Below are positions 34,188-43,827 of a stretch of DNA of 64,000 nucleotides, in pieces. Origin of the DNA: Cohnella nanjingensis. Its GTDB lineage: Bacteria; Bacillota; Bacilli; Paenibacillales; Paenibacillaceae. Below the pieces are notes generated by a model. That model ran no database searches, was not told the origin of the DNA, and was given only the letters and a program-made list of their open reading frames with translations. Positions within the stretch are counted from its first letter, which is position 1. Each line of letters starts with the position of its first letter. Made by a program: the position numbers and the translations under genes. The stretch is taken from contig NZ_JACJVP010000055.1 in NCBI RefSeq assembly GCF_014212125.1, positions 1-64,000 of the forward strand, given 5' to 3'.

Positions 34188-35318
34188 ATGCTGAAGATCG
34201 GTTCTCACGTGTCTTTTTCGGACAAGGGTTTGCTCACCGCGACCAACGAAGCGAATACTTATGGTTCCAGCACTTTCATGATATACACCGGGGCCCCGCA
34301 GAACACGCGGCGCAAGCCCATCGAGAGCTTGTACATCCCCGAGGGCCAAGAGGCGATGGCCGCGGCCGGCATCGGCGAGATCGTCGTCCATGCGCCGTAC
34401 ATTATCAATCTCGGCTCTTATAAGGAAGATACGTTCGAGCTCGCGGTCAACTTCCTGCAGGAAGAGATTCGCCGGACGAACGCGATCGGCGTGAAAAATA
34501 TCGTGCTGCATCCGGGCGCGTATACGGAGAAAGACCCGGAATACGGCATCGCGCGCATCGCCGAAGGCTTGAACGAGGTGCTCGAAGGCACGAAGGAGAC
34601 GGACGTGAACATCGCGCTCGAGACGATGGCGGGCAAGGGCTCCGAGATCGGGCGGAGCTTCGAGGAGCTGGCGGCCATCATCGAGAAGGTGCGCGACAAC
34701 CACCGGTTGACCGTCTGCATGGACACCTGTCACATTCACGACGCCGGCTACGACATTGTCGGCGACCTGGACGGCGTGCTGCGCCAGTTCGACGAGATCG
34801 TCGGCCTCGACCGCATCGCGGTCGTGCATCTGAACGACAGCAAGAACCCGGCGGGCGCCGCCAAAGACCGCCACGCGCCGGTCGGCTCCGGATGGCTCGG
34901 TTACGAAGCGCTCAACAACGTGGCGAGTCACGAGCTGCTGAGCGGCAGGCCGTTCATCCTCGAGACCCCGTGGATCGGGAAAAAAGCCGGGGCCGAACGT
35001 CCGATGTACGAGGCGGAGATCGCGCTGCTGCGCGGCGACGTGGACGCTCGCTTCGGCGGCGAGTTCCTCGAGGACGTCGAGCGTCTTCATCATTTTTTCC
35101 AGAAGCAGGACATTCATCCCCGCTCGTTCATCCTGAACACCTGGGAGCTGCTCAAGTCGGACGCCAAAGCGAAGAAAGCCGATCCGCGCGAACCGCTGGA
35201 ACGGTTGTACGATCTGGCGATCGAGAACCGGGTGCTGTCGCCGGAATACAGCGAGGAAGCGGTCAATCAGCGGCTGACCGTCTACCTGGCCGGCAAGGAA
35301 TGGCTGGTTAAGGTTTAA
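34188..35318 (+). CDS. nfo: Deoxyribonuclease IV (AP endonuclease) with C-terminal extension
   Basis: A 376-aa enzyme. The first ~280 residues form the Nfo TIM barrel with the zinc ligands in order: [49 protein letters not shown] and FILETP. It cleaves 5' of abasic sites in base-excision repair. The remaining ~95 residues (from about [12 protein letters not shown]) extend beyond the usual ~280-300-aa length and are not a domain I recognise. GAGGAG lies 7 nt before the ATG. It is followed by purU at 51 nt. Confidence 0.93.
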   Translation: MLKIGSHVSFSDKGLLTATNEANTYGSSTFMIYTGAPQNTRRKPIESLYIPEGQEAMAAAGIGEIVVHAPYIINLGSYKEDTFELAVNFLQEEIRRTNAIGVKNIVLHPGAYTEKDPEYGIARIAEGLNEVLEGTKETDVNIALETMAGKGSEIGRSFEELAAIIEKVRDNHRLTVCMDTCHIHDAGYDIVGDLDGVLRQFDEIVGLDRIAVVHLNDSKNPAGAAKDRHAPVGSGWLGYEALNNVASHELLSGRPFILETPWIGKKAGAERPMYEAEIALLRGDVDARFGGEFLEDVERLHHFFQKQDIHPRSFILNTWELLKSDAKAKKADPREPLERLYDLAIENRVLSPEYSEEAVNQRLTVYLAGKEWLVKV

Positions 35319-35368
35319 GGTCTAAGGAAAGCCGGGAGCAATCGAAGGAAAGAGGTCGGATATCACTC

Positions 35369-36271
35369 ATGAGTCAAACCGTATATCAGCCCCAAGACGC
35401 CAAAGGGCGCGACGACAAGGCCAACCGCGCCCGCATGCTTGTCTCCTGCCCGGATCGCGCGGGGATCGTCGCGGCAGTCTCGCAATTCCTCTACGAGCAA
35501 GGCGCCAACATCGTGCAGTCGGACCAATACACGATGGATCCCGAAGGCGGCATGTTCTTCATGCGGATCGAGTTCGACCTGCAGAACCTGGAGCAGAACC
35601 TGCCTTCTCTGCAGGAGGACTTCACGCGTATCGCGGATCGCTTCGAGATGCGCTGGAGCGTCTACCGCGCCAGCCGCAAGAAACGTCTCGCCATCTTCGT
35701 CTCGAAGGAAGATCACTGCCTGCTCGAGCTGCTCTGGCAATGGCAAGCGGGCGATCTGGAAGCGGACATCGCGATGGTCATCAGCAACCACAACGACATG
35801 CGGGCGCTCGTAGAGTCGTTCGGCATCCCGTACCATCATATTCCTGTGACGGCAGAGACGAAGGCCGAGGCCGAGCGCCAACAGTTGGAACTCACGTCCG
35901 GCAAGGTCGATCTGGTCATTCTGGCCCGCTACATGCAGATCGTCACGCCGAAGTTCATCGAGCGCTTCACGAACCGCATCATTAACATCCATCACTCCTT
36001 CCTGCCCGCGTTCGTCGGCGGCAAGCCTTATCAGCAAGCCTACGATCGCGGCGTCAAGCTGATCGGCGCCACCGCGCACTACGTGACCGCCGAGCTCGAC
36101 GCCGGCCCGATCATCGAGCAGGACGTGCAGCGCGTCAGCCATCGCGACAACGTCGCGGAGCTGAAGCGGATAGGCCGCCATATCGAAAGGATCGTGCTCG
36201 CGCGCGCCGTGAAGTGGCATGCCGAGGACCGTCTCGTCGTTTATCAGAACAAGACGGTCGCCTTTGTCTAA
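35369..36271 (+). CDS. purU: Formyltetrahydrofolate deformylase
   Basis: A 300-aa enzyme that hydrolyses 10-formyl-THF to THF and formate. The N-terminal ACT domain (about 20-100, ARMLVSCPDRAGIVAAVS) probably senses glycine/methionine, and the C-terminal formyltransferase domain (about 105-295) has NIHHSFLPAF and GATAHYVTAELDAGPIIEQ, carrying the catalytic His and Asp. The length is close to that of E. coli PurU. It appears to be in an operon with nfo and the following small gene. Confidence 0.95.
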   Translation: MSQTVYQPQDAKGRDDKANRARMLVSCPDRAGIVAAVSQFLYEQGANIVQSDQYTMDPEGGMFFMRIEFDLQNLEQNLPSLQEDFTRIADRFEMRWSVYRASRKKRLAIFVSKEDHCLLELLWQWQAGDLEADIAMVISNHNDMRALVESFGIPYHHIPVTAETKAEAERQQLELTSGKVDLVILARYMQIVTPKFIERFTNRIINIHHSFLPAFVGGKPYQQAYDRGVKLIGATAHYVTAELDAGPIIEQDVQRVSHRDNVAELKRIGRHIERIVLARAVKWHAEDRLVVYQNKTVAFV

Positions 36272-36293
36272 ACCCGACTGCGGAGGACAAGCA

Positions 36294-36497
36294 ATGAAGC
36301 GGCAGAAGACGGTCATCGAGGGACGCGTCGCCTATGACGTGGAGAACGACGAATGGGTCATGTATATCGAAGACGGCTTCGTCTATATGGGCGACCTGTA
36401 CGCCGCGGTCAACCGGCGGTTGGCCGCGGCGGGCGAACCGCCGCTCGTGGCCGGAGACGAACTGGAAGTCAAGCTTCGCCGCGCGGGAACCGGCTGA
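36294..36497 (+). CDS. Hypothetical protein, 67 aa
   Basis: A small soluble protein starting KRQKTVIEGRVAYDVENDE, with a mixed acidic/basic composition and LVAGDELEVKLRRAG near its C-terminus. GGAGG lies 7 nt before the ATG. It is 22 nt after purU, so probably co-transcribed. No family recognised. Its stop codon lies inside the terminator hairpin of the operon. Confidence 0.65.
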   Translation: MKRQKTVIEGRVAYDVENDEWVMYIEDGFVYMGDLYAAVNRRLAAAGEPPLVAGDELEVKLRRAGTG

Positions 36498-36511
36498 CGA
36501 GCCGGTTTTTT
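36489..36511 (+). terminator. Terminator overlapping a stop codon
   Basis: Stem ACCGGCT/AGCCGGT with 4-nt loop GACG and six T residues. The TGA of the 67-aa gene (36495-36497) forms the top of the stem and loop, so translation reaches into the terminator. Confidence 0.88.
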
Positions 36512-36822
36512 GCTAGCAAGCGCCGGCTTGCGGCAGGGGGTCGTCGCGATCGGATTCTCCTGCGCGTCAGTCGATTCTGCAGCCGGGCGCATGAATCGGG
36601 CAAGTCTCGCAGCCCCGTCTGAGGATTGAAAAATCGCCGGGGGTCCCGCCTCTTTTTCACGCTCCGATTTACCCAACTTGTCCGTACAACCTGAGTGGTA
36701 AAACGAGGGGCACCGTGGTACAATATTCAGGATTAACTGCAGCGAGTTAAAGGATTAACGTACATTACGCAGGTCACGAGCGATTATCGTTCGTGCACAT
36801 AGAGAAGGAGGACCACTTACGT
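36512..36822. other. Upstream region of transketolase gene
   Basis: A 310-bp noncoding region. A TACAAT at 36719-36724 is a candidate -10 box for tkt, but no good -35 lies 16-18 bp before it. A short imperfect inverted repeat (GAGCGATTATCGTTC, near 36779-36793) lies before the ribosome-binding site. I see no riboswitch fold I can name. Confidence 0.35.
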
Positions 36823-38838
36823 ATGACAACCAGTTCGAAATCCGTTGAACAGCTTTCCGTCACGACTATCCGCACCTTGGCGATCGACGCCATCGAGAAA
36901 GCGAAGTCCGGCCACCCGGGCATGCCGATGGGCGCCGCTCCGATGGGCTACCAGCTGTTCGCCAAGACCATGAAGCACAATCCGTCGCAGCCGGCATGGA
37001 TCGACCGCGACCGCTTCGTACTGTCCGCAGGCCACGGTTCGATGCTGCTCTATTCCCTGCTGCACCTGAGCGGCTACGATCTGCCGATCGAAGAGCTGAA
37101 GAACTTCCGCCAATGGGGCTCCAAGACGCCGGGTCACCCGGAATTCGGCCACACGGCGGGCGTCGACGCGACGACCGGTCCGCTCGGACAAGGCATCGCG
37201 ATGGCGGTCGGCATGGCGATGGCGGAAGCGCAGCTGTCCGCTACATACAACCGCGACGGGTTCGACGTGATCAACCACTTTACATACTCCATCTGCGGCG
37301 ACGGCGACCTGTCCGAAGGCATCTCGTCCGAATCGGCTTCTCTCGCGGGTCACTTGCAGCTCGGCAAACTGGTCGTCCTGTACGACTCGAACGACATCTC
37401 TCTGGACGGCGAGCTGAGCCTGTCGTTCTCCGAGAGCGTGAAGAAGCGTTTCGAAGGCTACAACTGGCAGGTGCTTCGCGTCGAAGACGGCAACGACTTG
37501 AACGCGCTCGCCAAGGCGATCGCCGAAGCGCAAGCCGAGACGTCCAAGCCGACGCTGATCGAAGTGAAGACGGTCATCGGCTACGGCTCTCCGAACAAGG
37601 GCGGCAAGGGCGGCCACGCCGGTCCGCACGGCTCTCCGCTCGGCGCGGAAGAAGCCAAGCTGACCAAGAGCTTCTACGAGTGGGACGAGCCGGACTTCTT
37701 CGTGCCGGAGGAAGTGCGCGCGCACTTCGCCGAAGTCAAGAAGTATGGCGAGCAAGCCAACGCCGAGTGGGACGCGCTGTTCGCGAAGTATAAGGCCGCT
37801 CATCCGGAGCTGGCCGCGCAGTTCGAGCAAGCGCTGGCCCGCCAGCTGCCGCAAGGCTGGGACGCGGACCTGCCGACCTACTCGACGGAGGACAAGCCCG
37901 TCTCGACCCGCGTCGCTTCCGGTAACGCGCTAAACGGTCTCGCGAAGAACGTTCCTGCCCTCGTCGGTGGCTCGGCCGACCTCGAGAGCTCCACGATGAC
38001 GCATCTGAAAGGGCTGCCGGTCTACAACGCGAGCAACTACGCGGGCCGCAACATCTACTTCGGCGTCCGCGAGTTCGGCATGGCCGCGGCGATGAACGGC
38101 ATCTCGCTGCACGGCGGTCTGCGCGTGTACGGCGGCACGTTCTTCGTCTTCACGGACTACCTGCGTCCGGCCGTGCGTCTGGCTAGCATCATGAAGCAGC
38201 CGGTCGTCTACGTGCTGACGCACGACTCCATCGCGGTCGGCGAAGACGGCCCGACGCACGAGCCGATCGAGCAGCTCGCTTCGATCCGCGTCATTCCGGG
38301 GCTGACGGTCATCCGTCCGGCGGACGGCAACGAGACTTCCGCAGCTTGGGCTTATGCGCTCGAGAACACGGACAACCCGGTCGCGCTGGTGCTGACCCGC
38401 CAGAACCTGCCTATCCTCGCAGGCACCGCGGAGAAAGCGCGCCACGGCATCAAGCAAGGCGGCTACATCGTCTCCGAGGCCGCGAACGGTCAGCCGCAAG
38501 GCATCCTGATCGCCACCGGCTCCGAGGTGCAGCTGGCCGTCGCTTCCCAGAAGGCGCTGGCCGAACAAGGCGTTCACGTCCGCGTCGTGAGCCTGCCGAG
38601 CTGGGATCTGTTCGAAGCCCAATCGCAAGAATACCGCGACAGCGTCATTCCGAAGGGCATCAAGGCGCGTCTCGCGATCGAGATGGCTTCCCCGTTCGGC
38701 TGGGAGCGCTACGTCGGCGACGGCGGCGCGGTCCTGGGCATCTCGACGTTCGGCGCATCCGCGCCGGGCGACCGCGTGATCGCGGAGTACGGCTTCACGG
38801 TCGAGAACGTCGTCGCACAATTCAAGAAGCTGGTGTAA
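36823..38838 (+). CDS. tkt: Transketolase
   Basis: A 671-aa thiamine-diphosphate enzyme of the non-oxidative pentose phosphate pathway. Expected blocks are present: [34 protein letters not shown], the ThDP motif [19 protein letters not shown] split as the metal-binding segment, [13 protein letters not shown], and the C-terminal [19 protein letters not shown] and [19 protein letters not shown] regions. AAGGAGG lies 11 nt before the ATG. It is followed after 37 nt by ppnP. Confidence 0.98.
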   Translation: MTTSSKSVEQLSVTTIRTLAIDAIEKAKSGHPGMPMGAAPMGYQLFAKTMKHNPSQPAWIDRDRFVLSAGHGSMLLYSLLHLSGYDLPIEELKNFRQWGSKTPGHPEFGHTAGVDATTGPLGQGIAMAVGMAMAEAQLSATYNRDGFDVINHFTYSICGDGDLSEGISSESASLAGHLQLGKLVVLYDSNDISLDGELSLSFSESVKKRFEGYNWQVLRVEDGNDLNALAKAIAEAQAETSKPTLIEVKTVIGYGSPNKGGKGGHAGPHGSPLGAEEAKLTKSFYEWDEPDFFVPEEVRAHFAEVKKYGEQANAEWDALFAKYKAAHPELAAQFEQALARQLPQGWDADLPTYSTEDKPVSTRVASGNALNGLAKNVPALVGGSADLESSTMTHLKGLPVYNASNYAGRNIYFGVREFGMAAAMNGISLHGGLRVYGGTFFVFTDYLRPAVRLASIMKQPVVYVLTHDSIAVGEDGPTHEPIEQLASIRVIPGLTVIRPADGNETSAAWAYALENTDNPVALVLTRQNLPILAGTAEKARHGIKQGGYIVSEAANGQPQGILIATGSEVQLAVASQKALAEQGVHVRVVSLPSWDLFEAQSQEYRDSVIPKGIKARLAIEMASPFGWERYVGDGGAVLGISTFGASAPGDRVIAEYGFTVENVVAQFKKLV

Positions 38839-38875
38839 TTCATCGCCGCTGAATCTATAGGAGGCCTTTCCACCC

Positions 38876-39193
38876 ATGTCGCAATTCGATAACGTAAGCG
38901 TAGTGAAGCAAGCGAACGTCTACTTTGACGGCAAAGTAACGAGCCGCACCGTGCTGTTCGCGGACGGCACCCGCAAGACGCTGGGCATCATGCTCCCCGG
39001 CGAGTATGAGTTCGGCACCGCGCAGGCGGAGATCATGGAGTTCCTCGCCGGCGAACTGACGGTTCAGCTGCCGGGCAGCGAAGAGTGGATCGCGATCTCC
39101 GGCAAGGGCGAGTTCACGGTTCCCGCCAACAGCAAGTTCAAGCTGAAGGTGACCCAGGTCGCCGACTATGTCTGCTCCTATATTAACGCGTAA
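38876..39193 (+). CDS. ppnP: Pyrimidine/purine nucleoside phosphorylase
   Basis: A 105-aa single cupin of the DUF1255/PpnP family. [11 protein letters not shown]-type sequence ([14 protein letters not shown]), [12 protein letters not shown] and [13 protein letters not shown] are the conserved strands. PpnP cleaves diverse nucleosides with phosphate to base and ribose-1-phosphate. Directly downstream of tkt, it could feed pentose phosphate into the same pathway. AGGAGG precedes the ATG at a slightly long spacing. Confidence 0.93.
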   Translation: MSQFDNVSVVKQANVYFDGKVTSRTVLFADGTRKTLGIMLPGEYEFGTAQAEIMEFLAGELTVQLPGSEEWIAISGKGEFTVPANSKFKLKVTQVADYVCSYINA

Positions 39194-39230
39194 GACGGGG
39201 TAGGAAGGTTATAGCAGGAAAAGGAAGAGA

Positions 39231-39256
39231 GATCGAGCTGCGGCTCGATCCTTTTT
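39231..39256 (+). terminator. Rho-independent terminator of tkt-ppnP
   Basis: GATCGAG/CTCGATC stem with 6-nt loop, then a run of five T residues. Confidence 0.82.
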
Positions 39257-39383
39257 CTTATTTCAGTAGCATGGACGTGCGGAAATCTGTCGACCGCTCC
39301 CGCCTTCCGAACCATTGACGCTCTACGTTCGGGGCGAGGATAATGAATGGGGTATGACAACATTTTCCAAAGGGAGTGTTCCG

Positions 39384-39941
39384 ATGTCCAAGCGCGTGCT
39401 GATCGTAACCGGCGACGCCGCGGAAGTGCTGGAGGTCTACTATCCGTATTACCGCGTTCAGGAGGAGGGCTATGAAGCGGTCATCGCTTCGCCGCAAGTC
39501 AAAGTACTCCACACCGTCTGCCACGACTTTATTGACGGCTGGGACACTTATACGGAGAAGCCAGCGCACCAGTTGCAGTCGAACGTCGCGTTCGCGGACG
39601 TGGACCCCTCGCTGTACGACGCGCTTATCATCCCCGGTGGCCGCGCGCCCGAGTACATCCGCAACGACAAGGATCTGCCGCGCATCGTGGCGCACTTCCT
39701 GGATACGGACAAGCCGGTAGGCGCGATCTGCCACGGGGCGCAGGTGTTCCTGGCCCTGAAGGACCGCTCCTACTTCGAAGGCAAGACGCTGACCGCCTAC
39801 AACGCCTGCCGGCTCGAAGTCGAGTCGCTCGGCGCGAAGTATCCGGAAGGCACGCTGCATGTGGACGGCAAGCTTGTCAGCGGCCACGCTTGGCCGGATC
39901 TGCCTGGATTCATGCGGGAATTTCTGAGGCTGCTGCGCTGA
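39384..39941 (+). CDS. DJ-1/PfpI family protein
   Basis: A 185-aa class I glutamine-amidotransferase-like protein. The nucleophile elbow AICHGAQ gives C116-H117, the IIPGGRAPEYIRND loop is typical of PfpI/YhbO-type proteins, and a third residue (E or D) comes from an earlier strand. Members act as deglycases, chaperones or cysteine proteases. The ATG at 39384 is supported by AAGGGAG at 9 nt; a longer frame from 39315 is not. It is a single gene ending at a terminator. Confidence 0.9.
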   Translation: MSKRVLIVTGDAAEVLEVYYPYYRVQEEGYEAVIASPQVKVLHTVCHDFIDGWDTYTEKPAHQLQSNVAFADVDPSLYDALIIPGGRAPEYIRNDKDLPRIVAHFLDTDKPVGAICHGAQVFLALKDRSYFEGKTLTAYNACRLEVESLGAKYPEGTLHVDGKLVSGHAWPDLPGFMREFLRLLR

Positions 39942-39960
39942 ACTTTAGGAAATGTACAAA

Positions 39961-39998
39961 ATCTCCGGCTCATCCAAGGATGGACCGGGGATTTTTTT
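39961..39998 (+). terminator. Rho-independent terminator of the PfpI gene
   Basis: ATCTCCGG pairs with CCGGGGAT around an inner CATCC/GGATG stem and is followed by seven T residues. Sequence turns AT-rich immediately after it. Confidence 0.88.
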
Positions 39999-40139
39999 GT
40001 TTGGATAAAAAATGACCAAGCTAAAAACATCCTATATTTTTCAAAGATTTTAGAGATAATAAACGGCAGTATTTTTAAATCGACATTAACATATAAAATT
40101 CGACAAAATTAGGCAGAGTCACCAGTTAATATTATTCAA

Positions 40140-42827
40140 ATGTTGCTCAGAAGGTTGACAGGCTCAACTAACTATCCGCAAAACACGACCGTCGTCAAAC
40201 AACCGGACGGGAAAGAAGTATGGAATTATGAGGATCGGTACGGCCGAGTCATTCGCGCAGTGGAAAAAAGTCCATCCAATCCCGTACAACGTATTTTACG
40301 AACTCGCCGAGCGGTAATGTTGTTCGACAAGAAGTGGTCGGGAATGGCGAATCGCAGGTTACGCAGTACGGATACGATGGCAGCGGAAACCTGATATACC
40401 TCAAAGATGCTGAAGGAAATGTCAATCAATACGTGTACAACCGGTTGGGTCAAGTGATAGCGACCTATACAAACGGAAAGCTGCAAAAACAAAACGGCTA
40501 CAATCAACTGGGCTGGCAACTAGAAGAAACGGATGCTGTCGGACTGAAAGAGCAAAATAGATTCACGGTAAACGGTTTGCTGGAGTCCCATACGGATCGG
40601 GAGTCGCAATTACATCAGTATTCTTACACGCCGTACAACGAAGTCAACCGGCTGTCCATTAAAGGCGCCAACGGAGTGGAGAAATATTGGCAACAAAACA
40701 ACTATGATCCAACGACACGGTTGTTAATCGGGGTTACGACAAGCGAAGGAGAGCCGCTCGCCTACCATTATGATCTCTGGAAGCGATTGGACGTTCAGAC
40801 GGCTGCAGGTCGTAATTACCTCTTAGGCTATGACACTGCCGATCGGTTAGCCACTTTGACCTATCCCGACGGCAAACAAGTTTCCTACACCTATGACAAT
40901 TTAAGCCGTATCCAGACGGTAAACTATCCAGATATGGGTGGGGTTGGATACAGCTACAGCCAAGGGGCGGACCTGAATAAAAACGTTCTGACGTATTCCA
41001 ACGGAGTCGTGCAAGAACGCAGCTACAATGCTTTCGGCGAAATCGTCTCTTCATTGGAATCCAAAGGCAACGTCCCGGCATGGAATGAAAGCTTTGGCTA
41101 CGATGGATTCAGCAACATTACGGCGATAAACCGAAACGGAATTAGCCTGGGATTTAGTTATGACAAGCTTAATCGGATAAAACAAGAGAATGCAGTCACC
41201 GGCCCAAATACGTACAGCTACGATGAACGCGGAAACCGTTTGTCTCTCGAAGGCAGTGTTACGTTGCCCAGTACCGACTCCACAGAGTATACGTACAATG
41301 CAATAAATCAATTGAAGACGTACTCGAATAGCGCGGGAAAGCAAGCAACCTACAGCTATTATGGGGACGGACAGCGCGCGTCAAAGAATGTGAACGGACA
41401 GCTGACGCGGTATGTCTATTTGAACGGTCATATCATTGAGGAATTGGATGCAAACGGAAATGTAAAAGCAAGAAACATTTGGGGCAACGAGCTGCTGTTT
41501 AGAAAAGATTATGCCGCAAATAAGGGAGGCTATTATTCTTACAACGGCCATGGTGATGTAGTCAAAATTACCGACGCAGCGGGAACGGCAATCAACACGT
41601 ATGACTATGATATCTGGGGGAACGTGCTTAGCTCCAGTGAAGGGATGTCCAACTCCTTCAAATATAGCGGCGAAGTATATGACGATGAGAGCGGATTGTA
41701 CTATCTGAGAGCGCGTTACTATGATCCAAGCATAGGCAGGTTTATTACAGAGGATACGTATGAGGGGCAAATTAATAATCCGTTGACATTAAACCTCTAT
41801 ACGTATGTAGGGAATAATCCATTGATTCGATGGGACCCAAGTGGTCATAACTGGGTTGGAGACCAATGGAACGGATTTGTATCGGGTATGAAGGAGGTTC
41901 ATTCCTCGTGGTACACTGCAACAGATTATTGGAGTTTAGGACTAGTTTCCGAAGTTAACGATTACATTAAAGTGAGTCAAGAAAAGCCCATGTCTTTGGA
42001 GCAATGGGGTAAAGCAGCAGCTCTATTTGTACAAGTTACACCTATGAAGGCAGCAACGTCTGGTACTAAATTAGGGAAGGGAAGGAAATCAATTCAGTAG
42101 TAAAAAAGGCATCGAATCCTTGTAATTGTTTCACCGCTGATACAAAGGTTCTAACTGACGAAGGGGAGAAACCTATCGAGGAAATCGAGGTAGGTGACAA
42201 AGTATTAGCTAAAGACGATGAAACAGGTGAGATGGCTTATAAGGAAGTTGAATGGCTCTTCCAACGTGAAGTTGATGAGACTTATAATATTTCAGTTGGT
42301 GGCGAAGTCATAACGACTACTAATGAGCATCCGTTCTGGATTGTCGGCAGGGGGTGGGTGAAGTCTAAAGACCTTGAGGTTGGCTACGTTCTAACAACTT
42401 CGGATGGCAAGGAATTAGTCATTGAGAAGATTGAGGTTAAGAAAGAGCATAAGACCGTCTACAACTTTATGGTTAAGGACTTCCACACCTACTTTGTCTC
42501 TAACCTTGGAATTTGGACGCATAATGCATGTAAGCCAATAAACTTACCATCCTCTAAGAGCATTGATATTGATATGGACCATATAATTTCTGGTCATACA
42601 AAAGGTGGTTCACGTGCAACACAGAGTAAAATCAAAGACTTGTTCCCTGAAAATATGAGTAATTCACAAATTGAAAAGCAGTTCGGAATGCTTACAAGAA
42701 TTCGAGTAAGTTACAAACTCAAGGAGACCGTGTTCTTGTCAAAGGGCAATCAAATGGTCTTACTATTGAGATGTGGGTTAACACAAATACAAAAATGATT
42801 GAGACGGCTTATCCGGTATTTAAGTAG
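40140..42827 (+). pseudogene. C-terminal remnant of an Rhs/YD-repeat toxin with Hint and EndoU-like domains
   Basis: Reconstructed from three frames. 40140-40288: YD-type repeats (VKQPDGKEVWNYEDRYGRVI). 40289-42082: YD repeats and Rhs core (YDDESGLYYLRARYYDPSIG, GNNPLIRWDPSGH). 42082-42677: Hint domain (CFTADTKV, EVGDKVLA, EHPFWIVG, ending WTHNAC) and the start of the toxin (MDHIISGHTKGG). 42678-42827: its end (AVRNAYKNSSKLQTQGDRVL, then TIEMWVN..TKMIETAYP). The tip resembles bacterial EndoU ribonucleases. Single-base losses near 40288, 42082 and 42677 break the frame. There is no ribosome-binding site or N-terminal export region, so the gene is 5'-truncated and inactive as it stands. Confidence 0.8.
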
Positions 42828-42838
42828 GAGGTGGGAAG

Positions 42839-43270
42839 TTGGCTAGTATTGTGATTGATGAATCTACACTTGAAATAAGCAATCGGAAATCAATTACTGG
42901 TGAAGTTTATTTCCAATTCGGGGATTCATCTTTTCCTGATTCTAATTGGAACGATTTTGTTGTGGTTATTTTGACATGGTGGAATAAATCCATAAAATTA
43001 CTTGAAACTTCATCTGTTGGAACAGCACAGGATTTCAATTTCATGGATGGTCCATTCTATGTGCATGGGGTGAAAAAAGATAGCGCGCAAATCTCACTAC
43101 ATTTTACTCGAAGAAATAAGGATGGCTTGGAAGTAATTGCATCATTAGACACAGAAATTGAATCATTGAAAAAAACAATTGCAAAGGCTTCAAGAAAAGT
43201 AATTAAAGAAATCAATGCTAAAAACTGGGTAACTGATGATGTTGAAGAGTTAAAAAGGCAAATACAGTAA
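42839..43270 (+). CDS. Probable immunity protein to the EndoU-like toxin
   Basis: A 143-aa soluble protein starting at TTG, with a strong AGGAGG 7 nt upstream, 11 nt after the toxin stop. It reads as an intact frame with a beta-rich first part (GEVYFQFGDSSFPDSNW, FYVHGVKKDSAQISLHF) and a helical C-terminus (EIESLKKTIAKASRKVIKE). No family recognised. The immunity role is inferred from its position directly after the toxin tip, as in Rhs and CDI loci. A terminator follows. Confidence 0.6.
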   Translation: MASIVIDESTLEISNRKSITGEVYFQFGDSSFPDSNWNDFVVVILTWWNKSIKLLETSSVGTAQDFNFMDGPFYVHGVKKDSAQISLHFTRRNKDGLEVIASLDTEIESLKKTIAKASRKVIKEINAKNWVTDDVEELKRQIQ

Positions 43271-43287
43271 CAGATTTTTCGATGTAC

Positions 43288-43327
43288 GACCTTGAGGGAA
43301 GTAAAAGTTCCTCAGGGTCTTTTTTTG
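43288..43327 (+). terminator. Rho-independent terminator of the Rhs/immunity unit
   Basis: GACCTTGAGGGA pairs with TTCCTCAGGGTC, followed by seven T residues, 17 bp after the immunity stop. Confidence 0.88.
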
Positions 43328-43524
43328 CCCCACCCAGTGCCAAATGAATCGGGCGGCTGTTTGTTGGAGTTTAAATAAATAGCCACATGGGAACGTATGA
43401 ACCCCATGTGGCTTTCTTGTTACTATCTACCGCGATACGCTCGATAATATACGCGGCGGTGCTATTACGAGGAGCGGGGCTAATCGAAAGAAGGCTTACT
43501 TGTGTTTGGCGGTGTCTACTGCTG

Positions 43525-43797
43525 CTAGAATCTTTTTTCTATCCGGAGAACCGTCAGTATCTCGTCGGTGTTCCGCTCCACGAGAAGCGAGTTAAGCGCG
43601 TCGAGAGCTGCCGTTCTATTCGTCCGTTGCTCGTTAAATCCAGTTCGTCAAACTGGAAAACCTCCAGCGGCACTACGTCGAGTGCGTCGATGATTTTCTC
43701 TATTTCGAGTGAGATAATCAGGTCAGCGTGTTCGATACCGGAGATATAGCTGTAATGGATACTCGCCTTTTCGGCAAGCGCTTCCTGGGTTGTATAA
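43525..43797 (-). pseudogene. XRE-family regulator remnant, 5'-truncated and frameshifted
   Basis: On the minus strand, 43797 to about 43616 reads TTQEALAEKASIHYSYISG, IEHADLIISLEIEKIIDALD and VVPLEVFQFDELD, a clear HTH_3 DNA-binding domain missing its first ~15 residues. One base is lost near 43615, after which the frame TAALDALNSLLVERNTDEIL and TVLRIEKRF ends at a TAG (43525-43527). No start codon or ribosome-binding site remains. It sits at the right edge of the Rhs island. Confidence 0.7.
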
Positions 43798-43827
43798 AGT
43801 TAACGGCTAGCATATCCCCCAACATAC

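Noticed and set aside
42061-42090. Programmed -1 frameshift joining Rhs core to Hint domain
   Set aside because: No X-XXY-YYZ slippery heptamer and no downstream pseudoknot is evident. Two further single-base losses in the same gene favour decay.
43387-43749. Plus-strand 120-aa frame after the Rhs island
   Set aside because: It is antisense to a readable XRE-regulator remnant on the minus strand, which explains its openness.
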